From the NCBI RefSeq assembly GCF_009830285.1, contig NZ_WUQX01000001.1, positions 558,501-622,500 of the forward strand: 64,000 nucleotides of DNA. The letters are read 5' to 3'. The position numbers and the translations under genes were made by a program. Numbering within the stretch: the stretch's first letter is position 1; the number at the start of each line of letters is the position of its first letter. The notes below the pieces were generated by a model, which was not told the origin of the DNA, searched no databases, and saw only the letters and a list, made by a program, of their open reading frames with translations. Shown in pieces: positions 1 to 11,401 of this stretch. Source of the DNA: Sporofaciens musculi (GTDB lineage: Bacteria; Bacillota; Clostridia; Lachnospirales; Lachnospiraceae).

Positions 1-399
1 TTCTGCTGGTTTTTGTTTTACTTTACGAATACTGACAATGGTGTTGATGATACACAATATGATAAACAGGCTCGTAAAGTTAATCCAGATATCCCTATAT
101 GCTGTTTTGGCTAATGGTTCCCGTAGTCCGGTGAACCAGACATATGTAAATGCCAATAATTGAGACGGCACATATGCAATGACATATCTAAGAAGCAAAG
201 GCTTAACAGGCAAATTCGTACACAGCTCAAATGCCGCAATACCAATCAAAAGAATCATAGCCCTGTCTAATTCATGCCAATTACCGCTTGGGTCTTCATA
301 AATGCCGTTGCCGAGATATAAAACGCTGTTCAGCAATGTTATTAACGTATATATAATTGAATAAATTGCTGCCATGTTCATCCATTTTTTCTTACTCAT
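1..399 (-). CDS. Small integral membrane protein, 3' end outside window
   Basis: An open frame runs from an ATG at 399 to the window edge without a stop (133 codons seen). The start MSKKKWMNMAA follows a clear ribosome-binding site (GGAGATAAT) and overlaps the stop of the TetR gene by 8 nt, so the two are probably translationally coupled. The protein has three or four hydrophobic segments separated by short loops, for example around residues 7-27, 50-65 and 105-125, and a Lys-rich tail. I do not recognise a functional family. Coupling to a TetR regulator suggests it is part of that regulator's target unit, possibly a membrane stress or efflux-type component, but this is inference. Confidence 0.6.
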   Translation of the reverse strand, partial: MSKKKWMNMAAIYSIIYTLITLLNSVLYLGNGIYEDPSGNWHELDRAMILLIGIAAFELCTNLPVKPLLLRYVIAYVPSQLLAFTYVWFTGLREPLAKTAYRDIWINFTSLFIILCIINTIVSIRKVKQKPAE

Positions 400-985
400 A
401 ATTATCTCCGATCCCATTTTCCTGTATAATTTCCTTCAATACGCCCTTAAATACCTGCGAAATCATCTTGTTGATTTCTTCTGGGGTAAATATACACATA
501 TTTGTTGCGCAAAGCACCGCTATGCCATGTGTGTAAATCCACAAGTGGCGGTATAGCTGCTCCGCCGTACTCTTGGACAAATGATATCCGTTTTGAACAG
601 ATAACAAAATGTCTTCGTAATTGTCGTCTATAATAGGCATTACATTGACGACTTTGGGGGGCTGCTCTTGCTCTGACATAAAAAGCAGTTGAAATAATTT
701 CGGCTCTTGCATCGCAAAAACGATATATTGAGTGCCTACGCCTTTAAAGGCCAGTTCTTGTTCTAAACCTTTTCTGACATATTCGTCATAAATTGATTTT
801 GCTGACTCTTTAACCTCTGCCTGCACCTCGTCCATACTTTGAAATACTGTGAAAATTGGTCTTGCGGAGCTCCCTAATTTTGCGCCTAATGCCCTTGCGG
901 TCAGAGCCTCTATTCCATTCTCTCTTACAATGCTTAGGCCGGCCTGTATAATGATGTCCCGTGTAAATTTTGCTTTTGGCGGCAT
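392..985 (-). CDS. TetR/AcrR family transcriptional regulator
   Basis: A 197-residue protein with the N-terminal TetR helix-turn-helix (residues about 8-55: FTRDIIIQAGLSIV, then GIEALTARALGAKLG and the recognition-helix stretch SSARPIFTVF) and a helical, divergent C-terminal ligand domain. This family normally represses its own operon and is released by a small hydrophobic ligand. A near-palindrome just upstream of its start is the likely operator. It is followed, with an 8-nt overlap, by a membrane protein gene and is divergent from the radical SAM gene at 1150. Ligand unknown. Confidence 0.85.
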   Translation of the reverse strand: MPPKAKFTRDIIIQAGLSIVRENGIEALTARALGAKLGSSARPIFTVFQSMDEVQAEVKESAKSIYDEYVRKGLEQELAFKGVGTQYIVFAMQEPKLFQLLFMSEQEQPPKVVNVMPIIDDNYEDILLSVQNGYHLSKSTAEQLYRHLWIYTHGIAVLCATNMCIFTPEEINKMISQVFKGVLKEIIQENGIGDNYE

Positions 986-1019
986 ATAACGTTCTCCTTA
1001 ATATAAAACTATTGTTTTG

Positions 1020-1045
1020 AAACTGATGTATTAAAACATCTGTTT
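1020..1045. promoter_or_regulatory. Probable TetR operator
   Basis: Imperfect inverted repeat AAACTGATGT - 6 nt - ACATCTGTTT (9 of 10 positions pair), 35 bp upstream of the TetR start and between two divergent genes. Position and symmetry fit an autoregulatory TetR operator. The assignment is inference. Confidence 0.55.
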
Positions 1046-1149
1046 TAATTATATGTGAAGTTGCTGCCTTTGTCAATAGTTTTATCTTGTGATTTGTGAT
1101 TCTGTTTATTATAATCGGATTAGATAGAGTGACAAAGAGGAGGAACAGG

Positions 1150-2889
1150 ATGAAAATTCTACTGGCGGCGATAAACGCCAAATACATACATTCCAATCTT
1201 GCCATATATAGCCTGAAAGTCTACGCGGATGCATATTTAGAGAAAGCTCTCGATTATGTAAGTCAGCAGGATATGGAGATAAATCTGGCAGAATATACAA
1301 TTAACCAACCGTTTTCACATATTCTTACGGATATTTACAAGAGAAGTCCTGACATACTCTGTTTTTCCTGCTATATCTGGAGTATGGAGTATATAGAAGC
1401 TCTTGTCAGAGAACTGGCAAAATTACTGCCGTCCATGTCTATTTGGCTGGGCGGTCCGGAGGTATCTTATGATGCGGCTAAGGTTCTTGCACGTCTGCCG
1501 CAGGTAAAGGGCGTGATGAAGGGCGAGGGGGAGGAAACATTTTTACAGTTATGCCGAATATATGGCGGGCAATTTCACATCCATGGCTTGCGGGAGCTTG
1601 AGGGCATTACATATCGGGACGCTGACGGTGAAATATATGATAATCCGTGGCGTCAGGCTATCGAGCTTAGCGAGCTTCCGTTTGTATACCAGCATGTCGA
1701 GGAGTTCCAGAACAGAATCATCTATTATGAGAGTAGCAGAGGATGTCCGTTTTCCTGTAGCTATTGTTTATCCTCCATAGATAAGCGGCTTAGATTCCGC
1801 GACCTTGAGCTTGTAAAAAAAGAATTGCAGTTTTTTATTGACAGTAAAGTTTTGCAGGTGAAATTCGTGGACAGGACCTTCAACTGTAAGCACGAGCATG
1901 CAACAGCAATTTGGCGGTATATTGCAGAGCATGACAGGGGGATTACAAATTTTCACTTCGAGGTAGCGGCCGACCTTCTGAACGACGAAGAACTGAAGCT
2001 TTTGGAGGGGATGCGTCCAGGGTTAGTCCAACTGGAAATTGGGGTTCAATCCACGAATCCGGATACGATTCGGGAAATCCGAAGGACTATGGACTTTGAC
2101 AGAGTCAGGAACGCTGTATCCAGAATCAAGAGGAAAGGGAATATCCATCAGCATTTGGATTTGATTGCAGGACTGCCCTTTGAGGATATCAACAGTTTTG
2201 CCAGGTCGTTTGACGATGTATATAATCTGAAGCCTGAACAGCTTCAATTAGGTTTTCTGAAGGTTCTGAAAGGCTCTTATATGGAGGAGCAGAAGGAAAA
2301 CTACGGTTTGGCGTATCTGAGCCGTCCGGCTTATGAGGTGCTGTTTACAAGGTGGCTTTCTTACCAGGATGTGATACGACTGAAGGGAATCGAGGAGATG
2401 GTGGAGATCTATTATAACAGCAGGCAGTTTACCCATACTCTGGAGGAGCTGGAGAAGAAGTATCCGTCTCCTTTCATAATGTATGATAAGCTGTATGAGT
2501 TCTATGACGAGCATGATTATGGCGGGCTTTTGCACAAACGCAGTACGAGGTATGAGATTTTGCTGGAATATATAGGTGAAGCTTATCCAAAGGAGAGAGA
2601 ATATTTTCGGGAGCTTTTAACCTATGATTATTATTTGCGTGAAAATGCAAAGACTCGGCCAAAGTTTGCGGGAGAGTATCGTATTGCTAAGGAGGAGGTG
2701 AGAACATTTTATGATAGAGAGGAAAGGGAACGGAATTATCTGCCCGCGTATGGGGCGTACGACAGGAATCAAATGCGTAAAATGACACATTTGGAGTATT
2801 TTGTGCAATTAGGGAAATGTGTGTTGTTTGATTATAAAGAACGGGATGCTTTGAGCCAGGATGCCAGGACTTGCGAGGTAGAGCTTTGA
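1150..2889 (+). CDS. B12-binding-domain radical SAM protein (DUF4080-type)
   Basis: A 579-residue protein. I chose the ATG at 1150 because AGGAGG lies 7-11 nt upstream. The N-terminal third is a cobalamin-binding-like Rossmann domain (starting KILLAAINAKYIHSNLAIY, with a GGPEVSYD stretch near 120). The radical SAM core follows with its 4Fe-4S motif CPFSCSYC (Cys-x3-Cys-x2-Cys), preceded by ESSRG. The C-terminal region matches the DUF4080 extension of this family. Such proteins bind SAM and an iron-sulfur cluster and do radical chemistry; the substrate is unknown for this group. It stands alone, with no obvious operon partner. Confidence 0.85.
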   Translation: MKILLAAINAKYIHSNLAIYSLKVYADAYLEKALDYVSQQDMEINLAEYTINQPFSHILTDIYKRSPDILCFSCYIWSMEYIEALVRELAKLLPSMSIWLGGPEVSYDAAKVLARLPQVKGVMKGEGEETFLQLCRIYGGQFHIHGLRELEGITYRDADGEIYDNPWRQAIELSELPFVYQHVEEFQNRIIYYESSRGCPFSCSYCLSSIDKRLRFRDLELVKKELQFFIDSKVLQVKFVDRTFNCKHEHATAIWRYIAEHDRGITNFHFEVAADLLNDEELKLLEGMRPGLVQLEIGVQSTNPDTIREIRRTMDFDRVRNAVSRIKRKGNIHQHLDLIAGLPFEDINSFARSFDDVYNLKPEQLQLGFLKVLKGSYMEEQKENYGLAYLSRPAYEVLFTRWLSYQDVIRLKGIEEMVEIYYNSRQFTHTLEELEKKYPSPFIMYDKLYEFYDEHDYGGLLHKRSTRYEILLEYIGEAYPKEREYFRELLTYDYYLRENAKTRPKFAGEYRIAKEEVRTFYDREERERNYLPAYGAYDRNQMRKMTHLEYFVQLGKCVLFDYKERDALSQDARTCEVEL

Positions 2890-3155
2890 ATGCAGTTACA
2901 GGCAGGAAACGGGTAGGGGACGCTTTCTGTATGAACTAAAAATCATTCGGGTCTTTGTGCCAAATTTAACGCATTATTATAATAATTACTGTTCGCCCAT
3001 GCATGTACAGCAGCAACGCTTTGGGTGGAATAAAATAACTTGCAAAAGTGCCCCGAAGAGTATAGAATATATACCCAAAGGCATGCCCTGACGGGCTTTT
3101 GGACTGCGTCCGGCAAGGTTTGAAATACCGAAAAATTAGAAAAGAAGGTAAGCAT
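2890..3155. other. Intergenic stretch without a recognised gene
   Basis: About 265 bases between the radical SAM gene and a small membrane peptide gene. A short GCCC-TGAC-GGGC stem followed by TTTT at about 3088-3103 could be a terminator or part of a structured leader. No convincing RNA family or larger frame was recognised. Confidence 0.4.
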
Positions 3156-3260
3156 ATGAATTTTAATGATAAAAAAACAAAAAGAATTATAGCCATTGTA
3201 ATTATGGTGGTCATTGTAGCCATGGTTGCTACCACAATTATCCCTTACCTGATGGGATAA
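3156..3260 (+). CDS. 34-residue single-pass membrane peptide
   Basis: ATG at 3156 preceded by GAAGG, 34 codons then TAA. The sequence starts MNFNDKKTKR and continues as one hydrophobic helix rich in Ile, Val and Ala ending TTIIPYLMG. The layout (charged Lys/Arg N-terminus, one membrane helix, almost no tail) is typical of conserved Clostridia micro-membrane proteins. It lies 27 nt upstream of the PurM-like gene and may share its transcript. Function unknown. Confidence 0.6.
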   Translation: MNFNDKKTKRIIAIVIMVVIVAMVATTIIPYLMG

Positions 3261-3287
3261 GGCTAGATGAGCTGACAGGAGAATAGT

Positions 3288-4169
3288 ATGGAGATAAAGA
3301 CAGAAGCAGGTCGAGCCTTGAGTAAGAACAGTTTTGCCTGTGGTTGGTCAAAGCATATCTGTACGTATGCATTGGCTGCTGCTGTCAATGCACTGGCAGC
3401 AAAAGAAGCAGAGTGCATTGCGGCAGAGGCACAGATTTTGTTTCCGACTGGTACAGATTCTTCAGGGGCATACGCCTTGGAGAAGGCGTTTTGTAAGGTT
3501 TGCCAAGAGAGAGGGATTGAGAAGCAGGAGGTCGTAATCCGCCGTAATCCGTTATTCGGGCTGCCGGTTGTGCAGATAACCGCTATGGGGCTTGACACCG
3601 GAAACACAGTAATGCAAGAGGAAGCGCTAAGAGGCGGTCCGGGGGATGAGCTTGTCCTTGTAAAATGGATTGGTATGGAAGGTATGCTGCGCATTGCCGA
3701 CGAGAAGGGGAATGAGCTTAGACAACGGTTTGCACCGGTGTTTATCAGACAGATACAATCCTGGAGGAAGGAATTATTTGCCGGAAGGGAATTGGAGATT
3801 GCGAGAAGCATGGGCGTCGTATCCATTCGCCAGATTACCGAAGGAGGAATTCTTGGTGCGCTGTGGGATTTGGCAAAGGAGACTGGCTGCGGGCTTGATC
3901 TGGACATGAAACGGATGTCCGTCCTGCAGGAGACCATAGAAGTCTGCGAGCAGTACAGGCTGAACCCTTATCAGCTAACGTCGGCAGGCAGTTTTTTAAT
4001 GGCGGCTGCCGATGGGAAGGCATTGGCGGACGCGCTGTGCGAGAACCAGCTTCAGGCGTCGGTCATTGGGCGTTTGACTGCGGGAAATGACAAAATCATC
4101 CATAATGGCGAAGACGTGCGGTATCTTGACCGCCCCGCGCCAGATGAGATATATAAAATATTTTTGTAG
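3288..4169 (+). CDS. AIR synthase (PurM)-like protein
   Basis: A 293-residue protein resembling the AIR synthase-related superfamily (PurM, HypE, ThiL, SelD fold). The C-terminal half shows typical features: the EGGILGALWDLAKETGCGLDLD stretch (about 182-203), then NPYQLTSAGSFLMAA. The family binds ATP and phosphorylates or dehydrates small substrates. The N-terminal sequence is divergent, so it is not purM itself. It is followed at 19 nt by an Lrp-type regulator and then an aminotransferase, which points to an amino-acid-related role. Substrate unknown. Confidence 0.7.
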   Translation: MEIKTEAGRALSKNSFACGWSKHICTYALAAAVNALAAKEAECIAAEAQILFPTGTDSSGAYALEKAFCKVCQERGIEKQEVVIRRNPLFGLPVVQITAMGLDTGNTVMQEEALRGGPGDELVLVKWIGMEGMLRIADEKGNELRQRFAPVFIRQIQSWRKELFAGRELEIARSMGVVSIRQITEGGILGALWDLAKETGCGLDLDMKRMSVLQETIEVCEQYRLNPYQLTSAGSFLMAAADGKALADALCENQLQASVIGRLTAGNDKIIHNGEDVRYLDRPAPDEIYKIFL

Positions 4170-4188
4170 AAAATGGAGGTAAGCAAAA

Positions 4189-4680
4189 ATGGAAGACATG
4201 AGAAAGCAGATATTAAAATATCTGGAGAAAAACAGCAGAGCCAACCTTGGGGAATTAGCGGTTCTTCTGGATTCCAACGAGGCGGCGATTGCTAATGAGA
4301 TAGCGCAGATGGAGAAGGAAAAGATTATCTGCGGGTATCATACACTGATTGATTGGGATAAGGCAGGGGAAGAACGGGTGAATGCACTGATTGAGGTCAG
4401 CGTAAAGCCCCAGAGAGACAAAGGCTTTGATAAGACAGCAGAGAGAATCTGTAACTATCCAGAGGTAACGGCAGTATACCTTACATCTGGAGGCTATGAC
4501 CTAATCGTGACGGTGGAGGGCAAGACGCTGATGGAGGTTTCGCGGTTCGTGTCAGGTAAGCTGTCTCCCATCGAGGACGTAATCAGCACCACCACACATT
4601 TTATATTGAAGAAATACAAAGACCATGGAACGCTGATGTTCCACAAGAATAAATCAGAAAGGATGCCAGTGACGCCATAA
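4189..4680 (+). CDS. Lrp/AsnC family transcriptional regulator
   Basis: A 163-residue protein. Residues 1-60 form the AsnC-type winged HTH (MRKQILKYLEKNSRANLGELAVLLD, then AAIANEIAQMEKEKIICGYHTLID), and residues about 70-145 form the RAM/AsnC effector domain (NALIEVSVKP, VTAVYLTSGGYDLIVTVEG). Such proteins sense amino acids and assemble as octamers. SD GGAGG lies upstream of the ATG. The stop TAA shares its last base with the ATG of the next gene, so the regulator and the aminotransferase are translationally coupled. A role in controlling or sensing the aminotransferase substrate is likely. Confidence 0.85.
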   Translation: MEDMRKQILKYLEKNSRANLGELAVLLDSNEAAIANEIAQMEKEKIICGYHTLIDWDKAGEERVNALIEVSVKPQRDKGFDKTAERICNYPEVTAVYLTSGGYDLIVTVEGKTLMEVSRFVSGKLSPIEDVISTTTHFILKKYKDHGTLMFHKNKSERMPVTP

Positions 4681-5849
4681 TGAGAGAGCCATTATCTAAA
4701 AAAATTGTAGAAATAGAACCGTCAGGAATCCGCAAATTCTTCGACATGGTGAGTGAGATGCCGGACGCGATCTCCCTTGGCGTCGGTGAACCGGATTTCG
4801 ATACGCCCTGGAGAATTCGGGAGGAAGGAATCTATTCCCTTGAACGGGGAAGGACTTTCTATACGTCCAATGCGGGACTTAAGGAGTTAAAGGAAGAAAT
4901 CAGCAAATATTTACAGCGGAAGATTCAAGTCAGCTATGATCCGGCAAGCGAGATTATTGTGACGGTAGGGGGAAGCGAAGGAATCGACATAGCATTTAGG
5001 GCCATGCTGGACCCAGGGGACGAGGTGCTGATTCCGCAGCCCTGTTATGTTTCCTATCTCCCATGTGCTGTGTTGGCAAATGGAGTACCGGTGGTGATTC
5101 CGCTTAAGCAGGAAAATGAGTTCAAGCTGACGGCAGAGGAGTTGGAGGCGGCAATTACGCCGAAAACCAAACTCCTTGTACTGCCGTTTCCCAACAATCC
5201 GACTGGCGCAATTATGACGAAGGAGGATTTAGAGCCGATTGCAGAGGTGGTGAAGAAGCACGACCTGTATGTACTGTCGGATGAGATTTATTCAGAACTT
5301 ACTTATAAGTATGATCATGTGTCTATCGCATCTCTGCCGGAGATGAGAGACCGCACTCTGGTAATCAATGGGTTCTCCAAAGCATTTGCCATGACAGGAT
5401 GGAGGCTGGGATATATTTGCGGGCAGAAGAAGATTGCGGAACAGATGCTTAAAATCCATCAGTTTGCGATTATGTGCGCTCCGACAAACAGCCAGTATGC
5501 GGCAATCGAGGGGCTTAGGAATTGTGAGGACGAGGTTCAGGAGATGCGCAGCGCATACAATCAGAGAAGGCGGTTTCTGCTTCATGAATTTAAGAAGATG
5601 AAGCTGGACTGCTTCGAGCCGTTTGGGGCGTTTTATGTATTCCCATGTATTAAAGAATTTGGTATGACGTCGGAAGAATTTGCCACAAGGCTTCTGGATG
5701 AGGAGAAGGTAGCCGCTGTGCCGGGAACTGCGTTTGGGGCGTGTGGGGAAGGGTTCCTTAGGGTGTCCTATGCCTATTCCCTGGATGACCTGCGGGAAGC
5801 AATTAACCGGCTGGGCAGGTTTGTTGAACGGCTGAGGGCACAGAGATAG
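4680..5849 (+). CDS. PLP-dependent class I/II aminotransferase
   Basis: A 389-residue fold-type I aminotransferase. The PLP Lys lies in the motif SKAFAMTGWRLGY (about 233-245). LPFPNNPTGAIM and SDEIYSELTY supply the conserved Asn and Asp/Tyr contacts, and the C-terminal Arg is in FLRVSYAYS. The profile fits the aspartate/aromatic-type (PatA/AspC-like) enzymes common in Clostridia, which transfer an amino group from an amino acid to 2-oxoglutarate. It overlaps the preceding Lrp gene by one base. Exact substrate cannot be read from sequence. Confidence 0.85.
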   Translation: MREPLSKKIVEIEPSGIRKFFDMVSEMPDAISLGVGEPDFDTPWRIREEGIYSLERGRTFYTSNAGLKELKEEISKYLQRKIQVSYDPASEIIVTVGGSEGIDIAFRAMLDPGDEVLIPQPCYVSYLPCAVLANGVPVVIPLKQENEFKLTAEELEAAITPKTKLLVLPFPNNPTGAIMTKEDLEPIAEVVKKHDLYVLSDEIYSELTYKYDHVSIASLPEMRDRTLVINGFSKAFAMTGWRLGYICGQKKIAEQMLKIHQFAIMCAPTNSQYAAIEGLRNCEDEVQEMRSAYNQRRRFLLHEFKKMKLDCFEPFGAFYVFPCIKEFGMTSEEFATRLLDEEKVAAVPGTAFGACGEGFLRVSYAYSLDDLREAINRLGRFVERLRAQR

Positions 5850-5882
5850 CGCTTTTTGACGTCTGAGGATTGAGAGGTAGAT

Positions 5883-6377
5883 ATGCTGAATATCGTATTG
5901 CATGAGCCGGAGATTCCGGCAAATACAGGAAATATCGGGCGAACTTGTGTAGCTGTGGGGGCACGGCTGCACTTAATTGAGCCCTTGGGGTTTAAGCTTA
6001 ATGAGAAGAACCTGAAGCGTGCCGGAATGGATTACTGGGATAAACTGGATGTAACTACATATATTAATTATGAAGACTTTCTTGAGCAAAACTCTGGGGC
6101 AAAGATTTACATGGCTACCACAAAAGCTCCTAAGGTCTATACAGAGGTCCGGTATGAGCCGGGCTGTTATATTATGTTTGGAAAGGAAAGCGCAGGAATA
6201 CCAGAAAAGATTTTAGTGAATCATAAAGAGGAGTGTGTGCGCATACCCATGTTAGGGGACATTCGCTCACTAAACCTTGGTAATTCCGTAGCAGTCATAT
6301 TGTACGAGGCGCTTAGGCAGAATGGGTTTGCTGGGATGGGGCTTGCCGGACAACTTCATGAGATGTCATGGGCTTGA
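5883..6377 (+). CDS. trmL: tRNA (cytidine/uridine(34)-2'-O)-methyltransferase
   Basis: A 164-residue SPOUT-class methyltransferase. The N-terminus MLNIVLHEPEIPANTGNIGRTC is a TrmL signature with the conserved Asn and Arg. The C-terminal trefoil-knot SAM-binding motifs are IMFGKESAGIPE and IPMLGDIRSLNLGNSVAVILYEALRQ. TrmL methylates the 2'-OH of the wobble nucleotide in certain leucine tRNAs. Length is normal. It stands 33 nt downstream of the aminotransferase and could be read from the same transcript. Confidence 0.93.
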   Translation: MLNIVLHEPEIPANTGNIGRTCVAVGARLHLIEPLGFKLNEKNLKRAGMDYWDKLDVTTYINYEDFLEQNSGAKIYMATTKAPKVYTEVRYEPGCYIMFGKESAGIPEKILVNHKEECVRIPMLGDIRSLNLGNSVAVILYEALRQNGFAGMGLAGQLHEMSWA

Positions 6378-6467
6378 TATCAAAAAAGGTACAGTTGTTA
6401 GAAAATAGATAAAAATTTTTTCTTCTATGGGTTATATATGGAAAAATGGCCAGAAAAAGCCATAATA

Positions 6468-6499
6468 TTGTGGACTTTTGGGAAATATTATATTATAAT
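6468..6499 (+). promoter_or_regulatory. Probable promoter of the V-type ATPase operon
   Basis: TTGTGG (6468-6473), 17 bp, TATTAT (6491-6496), with an overlapping TATAAT at 6494-6499, about 70 bp upstream of the first ATPase gene in a strongly AT-rich stretch. It fits a housekeeping sigma promoter. Confidence 0.5.
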
Positions 6500-6569
6500 T
6501 TTTTATGATAGTAATATTTTAACTAGTGATAGTATGACTAGTAAGGATTTAGGGAGAGGTGGTGAACAG

Positions 6570-6878
6570 ATGGTAGAAGAAACCATTAGGACCATCAAGG
6601 AGACGGAGAATGAGGCAGAAGGAATTATAAAAAAAGCAGATGCGGCATGTACCGAGATCCTTGATAATGCTAAAGCCGAAGCTGCCGAGATGGTGGGACG
6701 CGCCGAGGCAGAAGCAAAATCCGAAGCGGCAGCGGCTCTTGAAGCGGCGAAAGAAGCCGGAAGAAAGTCAGAGCAGGAGGCAATGGACAGCGTAGAGAAA
6801 GAGATTGCGACGTTGAAGAAGGATGCGCTGGCGAAAGAGTCTGAAGTGGTATCAGCAGTCATTGAAGAACTGGTATAG
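6570..6878 (+). CDS. V-type ATPase peripheral-stalk subunit (G/H-like)
   Basis: A 102-residue, strongly charged Ala/Glu/Lys-rich coiled coil (IRTIKETENEAEGIIKKADAAC, then repeated AEAEA stretches). An upstream in-frame ATG at 6438 exists, but the ATG at 6570 has the ribosome-binding site (AGGTGG), and the extra 44 residues do not look like protein. The position as first gene of a V-type ATPase operon, before subunit I, matches the small stalk subunit that pairs with subunit E (NtpF of Enterococcus hirae). Together they form the right-handed coiled-coil stators linking V1 to subunit I. Confidence 0.8.
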   Translation: MVEETIRTIKETENEAEGIIKKADAACTEILDNAKAEAAEMVGRAEAEAKSEAAAALEAAKEAGRKSEQEAMDSVEKEIATLKKDALAKESEVVSAVIEELV

Positions 6879-6928
6879 TTTTCGCGATCAGACACACAAG
6901 AGAATTACTGTAAAGGAGGGATGTGGCT

Positions 6929-9432
<2,504 letters not shown>

Positions 9433-9491
9433 TTATTATAATAGGAAGATAGAATTACAGAAATGAAATAAGAAAAGGAGAGCTTAAAGCT

Positions 9492-10085
9492 ATGGCTGGA
9501 TTAGATAAGATGAAAAGTCAGATCCTGAATGAAGCGAGGGCATCCGCTGACGCAAAGACAGCGAAGGCTAATGCCGAGGCAGAAGATATTCTAAGTACAG
9601 CGAAGGCCGAGGCAGAGCAGAGACGAAGCAGCATCTCCCAGAAATCAGCAGCAGAAGTGGCTAATTATAAGGAACGTGTTGTATCTTCTATTGACCTGCA
9701 GCACAGAACGAAGATTCTTGGAGCAAAGCAGGAGCTGATCGCCACGGTTCTTGATAAGGCGTATGAGACGGTTACCAACCTGGACGATAAGGAATATTTC
9801 GAGCTGATCCTTAAGCTGGTGGGCAAGTATGCATTGCCTCAGGAGGGAGAGATCTTCTTTGGGGCGGCTGATCTTAAGAGGATGCCGACAGGATTTGAGC
9901 AGGATGCCCAGGAGAAGGCAGTGGCAAACGGCGGCAGTCTCAAGGTATCCAGAAATGGAAAGAATATTGAGAATGGTTTCGTCCTTGTATATGGCGGTGT
10001 TGAAGAAAACTGCACATTGAGGGCAATATTTGATGCAAAGAGAGATGAATTGTCAGATAAGGTTCATCGCATGTTATTTTCGTAG
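9492..10085 (+). CDS. ntpE: V-type ATPase peripheral-stalk subunit E
   Basis: A 197-residue protein. The N-terminal half is an Ala/Glu/Lys coiled coil (NEARASADAKTAKANAEAEDIL, then AEAEQRRSSISQKSAAEV), and the C-terminal half is the globular alpha/beta domain that binds the top of the catalytic head (FVLVYGGVEENCTLRAIFDAKRDELSDKVHRMLF). SD AAGGAG is well placed. Length and order (after K, before C) match the family. Confidence 0.9.
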   Translation: MAGLDKMKSQILNEARASADAKTAKANAEAEDILSTAKAEAEQRRSSISQKSAAEVANYKERVVSSIDLQHRTKILGAKQELIATVLDKAYETVTNLDDKEYFELILKLVGKYALPQEGEIFFGAADLKRMPTGFEQDAQEKAVANGGSLKVSRNGKNIENGFVLVYGGVEENCTLRAIFDAKRDELSDKVHRMLFS

Positions 10086-10094
10086 GAGGCGCTG

Positions 10095-11063
10095 ATGAGT
10101 GAACAATATACCTACGCGGTTGCGCGCATACGTGCTTTAGAGGTGTCTCTGTTCTCGAATGCTGTTATAGACCAGTTGATTGCGTGCCAGGACTACGGGC
10201 AGTGTCTTCAGTTTTTGGAGGAACGCGGATGGGGTGACAGCGAGACATCGGGAAATGCGGAGGCGATACTGACAAGGGAAGAGGAAAAGATCTGGGAGGT
10301 TGTAAAGGAGTTGTCCATTGATATGGAAAATTTTGCAGTCCTTTCTTATCCAAAGCTTTTCCATAACCTGAAAGCCGCAATCAAGGAAGTGTGCACCAGT
10401 GAAAATGGACGCCATATCTTCTATGATGATGTAGAGATTTCCGGAAAAGAGATGGTAGAGATCATCGAGGAAAAGAACTTCGGGAAGCTTCCTGCTAGTA
10501 TGCAGCATGCGGCGGAAGAAGCGTACGAGGCGCTTCTTCACACCAGGGATGGGCAGTTGTGCGATGTGATCATCGATAAGGCAGCGCTTGATGCGGTCTA
10601 TGCGGCCGGAAAAGCAGCAAAAGCGCCGATTATCCGCGATTATGCGGAGTCCACGGTAGCAGTTGCCAACATCAAGATTGCCGTTCGTTCACAGAAAACC
10701 GCGAAATCAATAGAATTCATGAAACGGGCGATGGCTGAATGCAGCAGTATCAGCGTGGATCAGTTATCCAAGGCGGCGCTTAGCGGTCAGGATGCGATCA
10801 GGGAGTATCTGAACGGAACCGCTTATGCGGAAGGGGCAGAGGCCCTTGCCGATTCTCCGTCAGCATTTGAGCGTTGGTGCGACAACCGCATTATCCAGAC
10901 AATCAGTCCGCAGAAATATAATGCATTTACCATAGGGCCAGTGGTGGCATATGTAATTGCAAGACAGAATGAGATTAAAACGGTACGAATCATACTTTCC
11001 GGCAAATTAAATGATTTGCCTGATGATTCAATCCGAGAAAGGGTAAGGGAGATGTATGTATAG
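10095..11063 (+). CDS. ntpC: V-type ATPase subunit C (d/AC39-type)
   Basis: A 322-residue, helical, soluble protein of the AC39 family (start YTYAVARIRALEVSLFS; later NIKIAVRSQKTAKS and YVIARQNEIKTVRIILSGKLNDLP). It forms the funnel that seats the central rotor on the c-ring. It begins 9 nt after subunit E and its last 8 nt overlap the next start. Confidence 0.9.
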   Translation: MSEQYTYAVARIRALEVSLFSNAVIDQLIACQDYGQCLQFLEERGWGDSETSGNAEAILTREEEKIWEVVKELSIDMENFAVLSYPKLFHNLKAAIKEVCTSENGRHIFYDDVEISGKEMVEIIEEKNFGKLPASMQHAAEEAYEALLHTRDGQLCDVIIDKAALDAVYAAGKAAKAPIIRDYAESTVAVANIKIAVRSQKTAKSIEFMKRAMAECSSISVDQLSKAALSGQDAIREYLNGTAYAEGAEALADSPSAFERWCDNRIIQTISPQKYNAFTIGPVVAYVIARQNEIKTVRIILSGKLNDLPDDSIRERVREMYV

Positions 11064-11376
11064 GATTGCAGTATTGGGCGACTATGATAGTATCTATGGC
11101 TTCGCGACGCTGGGTCTTGACACATTCCCAGTAAGTACCCGTGAAGAAGCGGCAGAGAAGCTTTCACGGCTTGCCTCCGGTAAATATGGAGTGATCTATA
11201 TTACGGAGAAATGGGCTGCAGAGCTGAAACATGAGATTTCAAGATATCAGGAGCAGATTACTCCGGCGATTATCCAGATTCCAGGTATTGCAGGCAATAC
11301 CGGCGCTGGAGTGGCAGGAGTCAAGAAGTCGGTGGAGATTGCCGTTGGCTCGGATATCGTATTTTCACAACAGTAA
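11056..11376 (+). CDS. ntpG: V-type ATPase rotor subunit F
   Basis: A 106-residue CheY-like alpha/beta protein (RIAVLGDYDSIYGFATLGLDTFP, VIYITEKWAAEL, PAIIQIPG). This is the small subunit that binds subunit D in the central stalk, called F in the general nomenclature and NtpG in Enterococcus hirae. The ATG at 11056 lies inside the last codons of subunit C, indicating coupled translation. Confidence 0.88.
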   Translation: MYRIAVLGDYDSIYGFATLGLDTFPVSTREEAAEKLSRLASGKYGVIYITEKWAAELKHEISRYQEQITPAIIQIPGIAGNTGAGVAGVKKSVEIAVGSDIVFSQQ

Positions 11377-11401
11377 ACTAAGAAAGAGGTGATTCGTTCC
11401 A

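Noticed and set aside
2890-3155. Possible structured RNA (6S, SRP or riboswitch) in the intergenic region
   Set aside because: Some short stems are visible, but no consensus core of a known RNA class could be matched.
5292-5972. 226-codon minus-strand frame over the aminotransferase and trmL
   Set aside because: Antisense shadow of two genes recognised by catalytic motifs; it has no SD and no family features.
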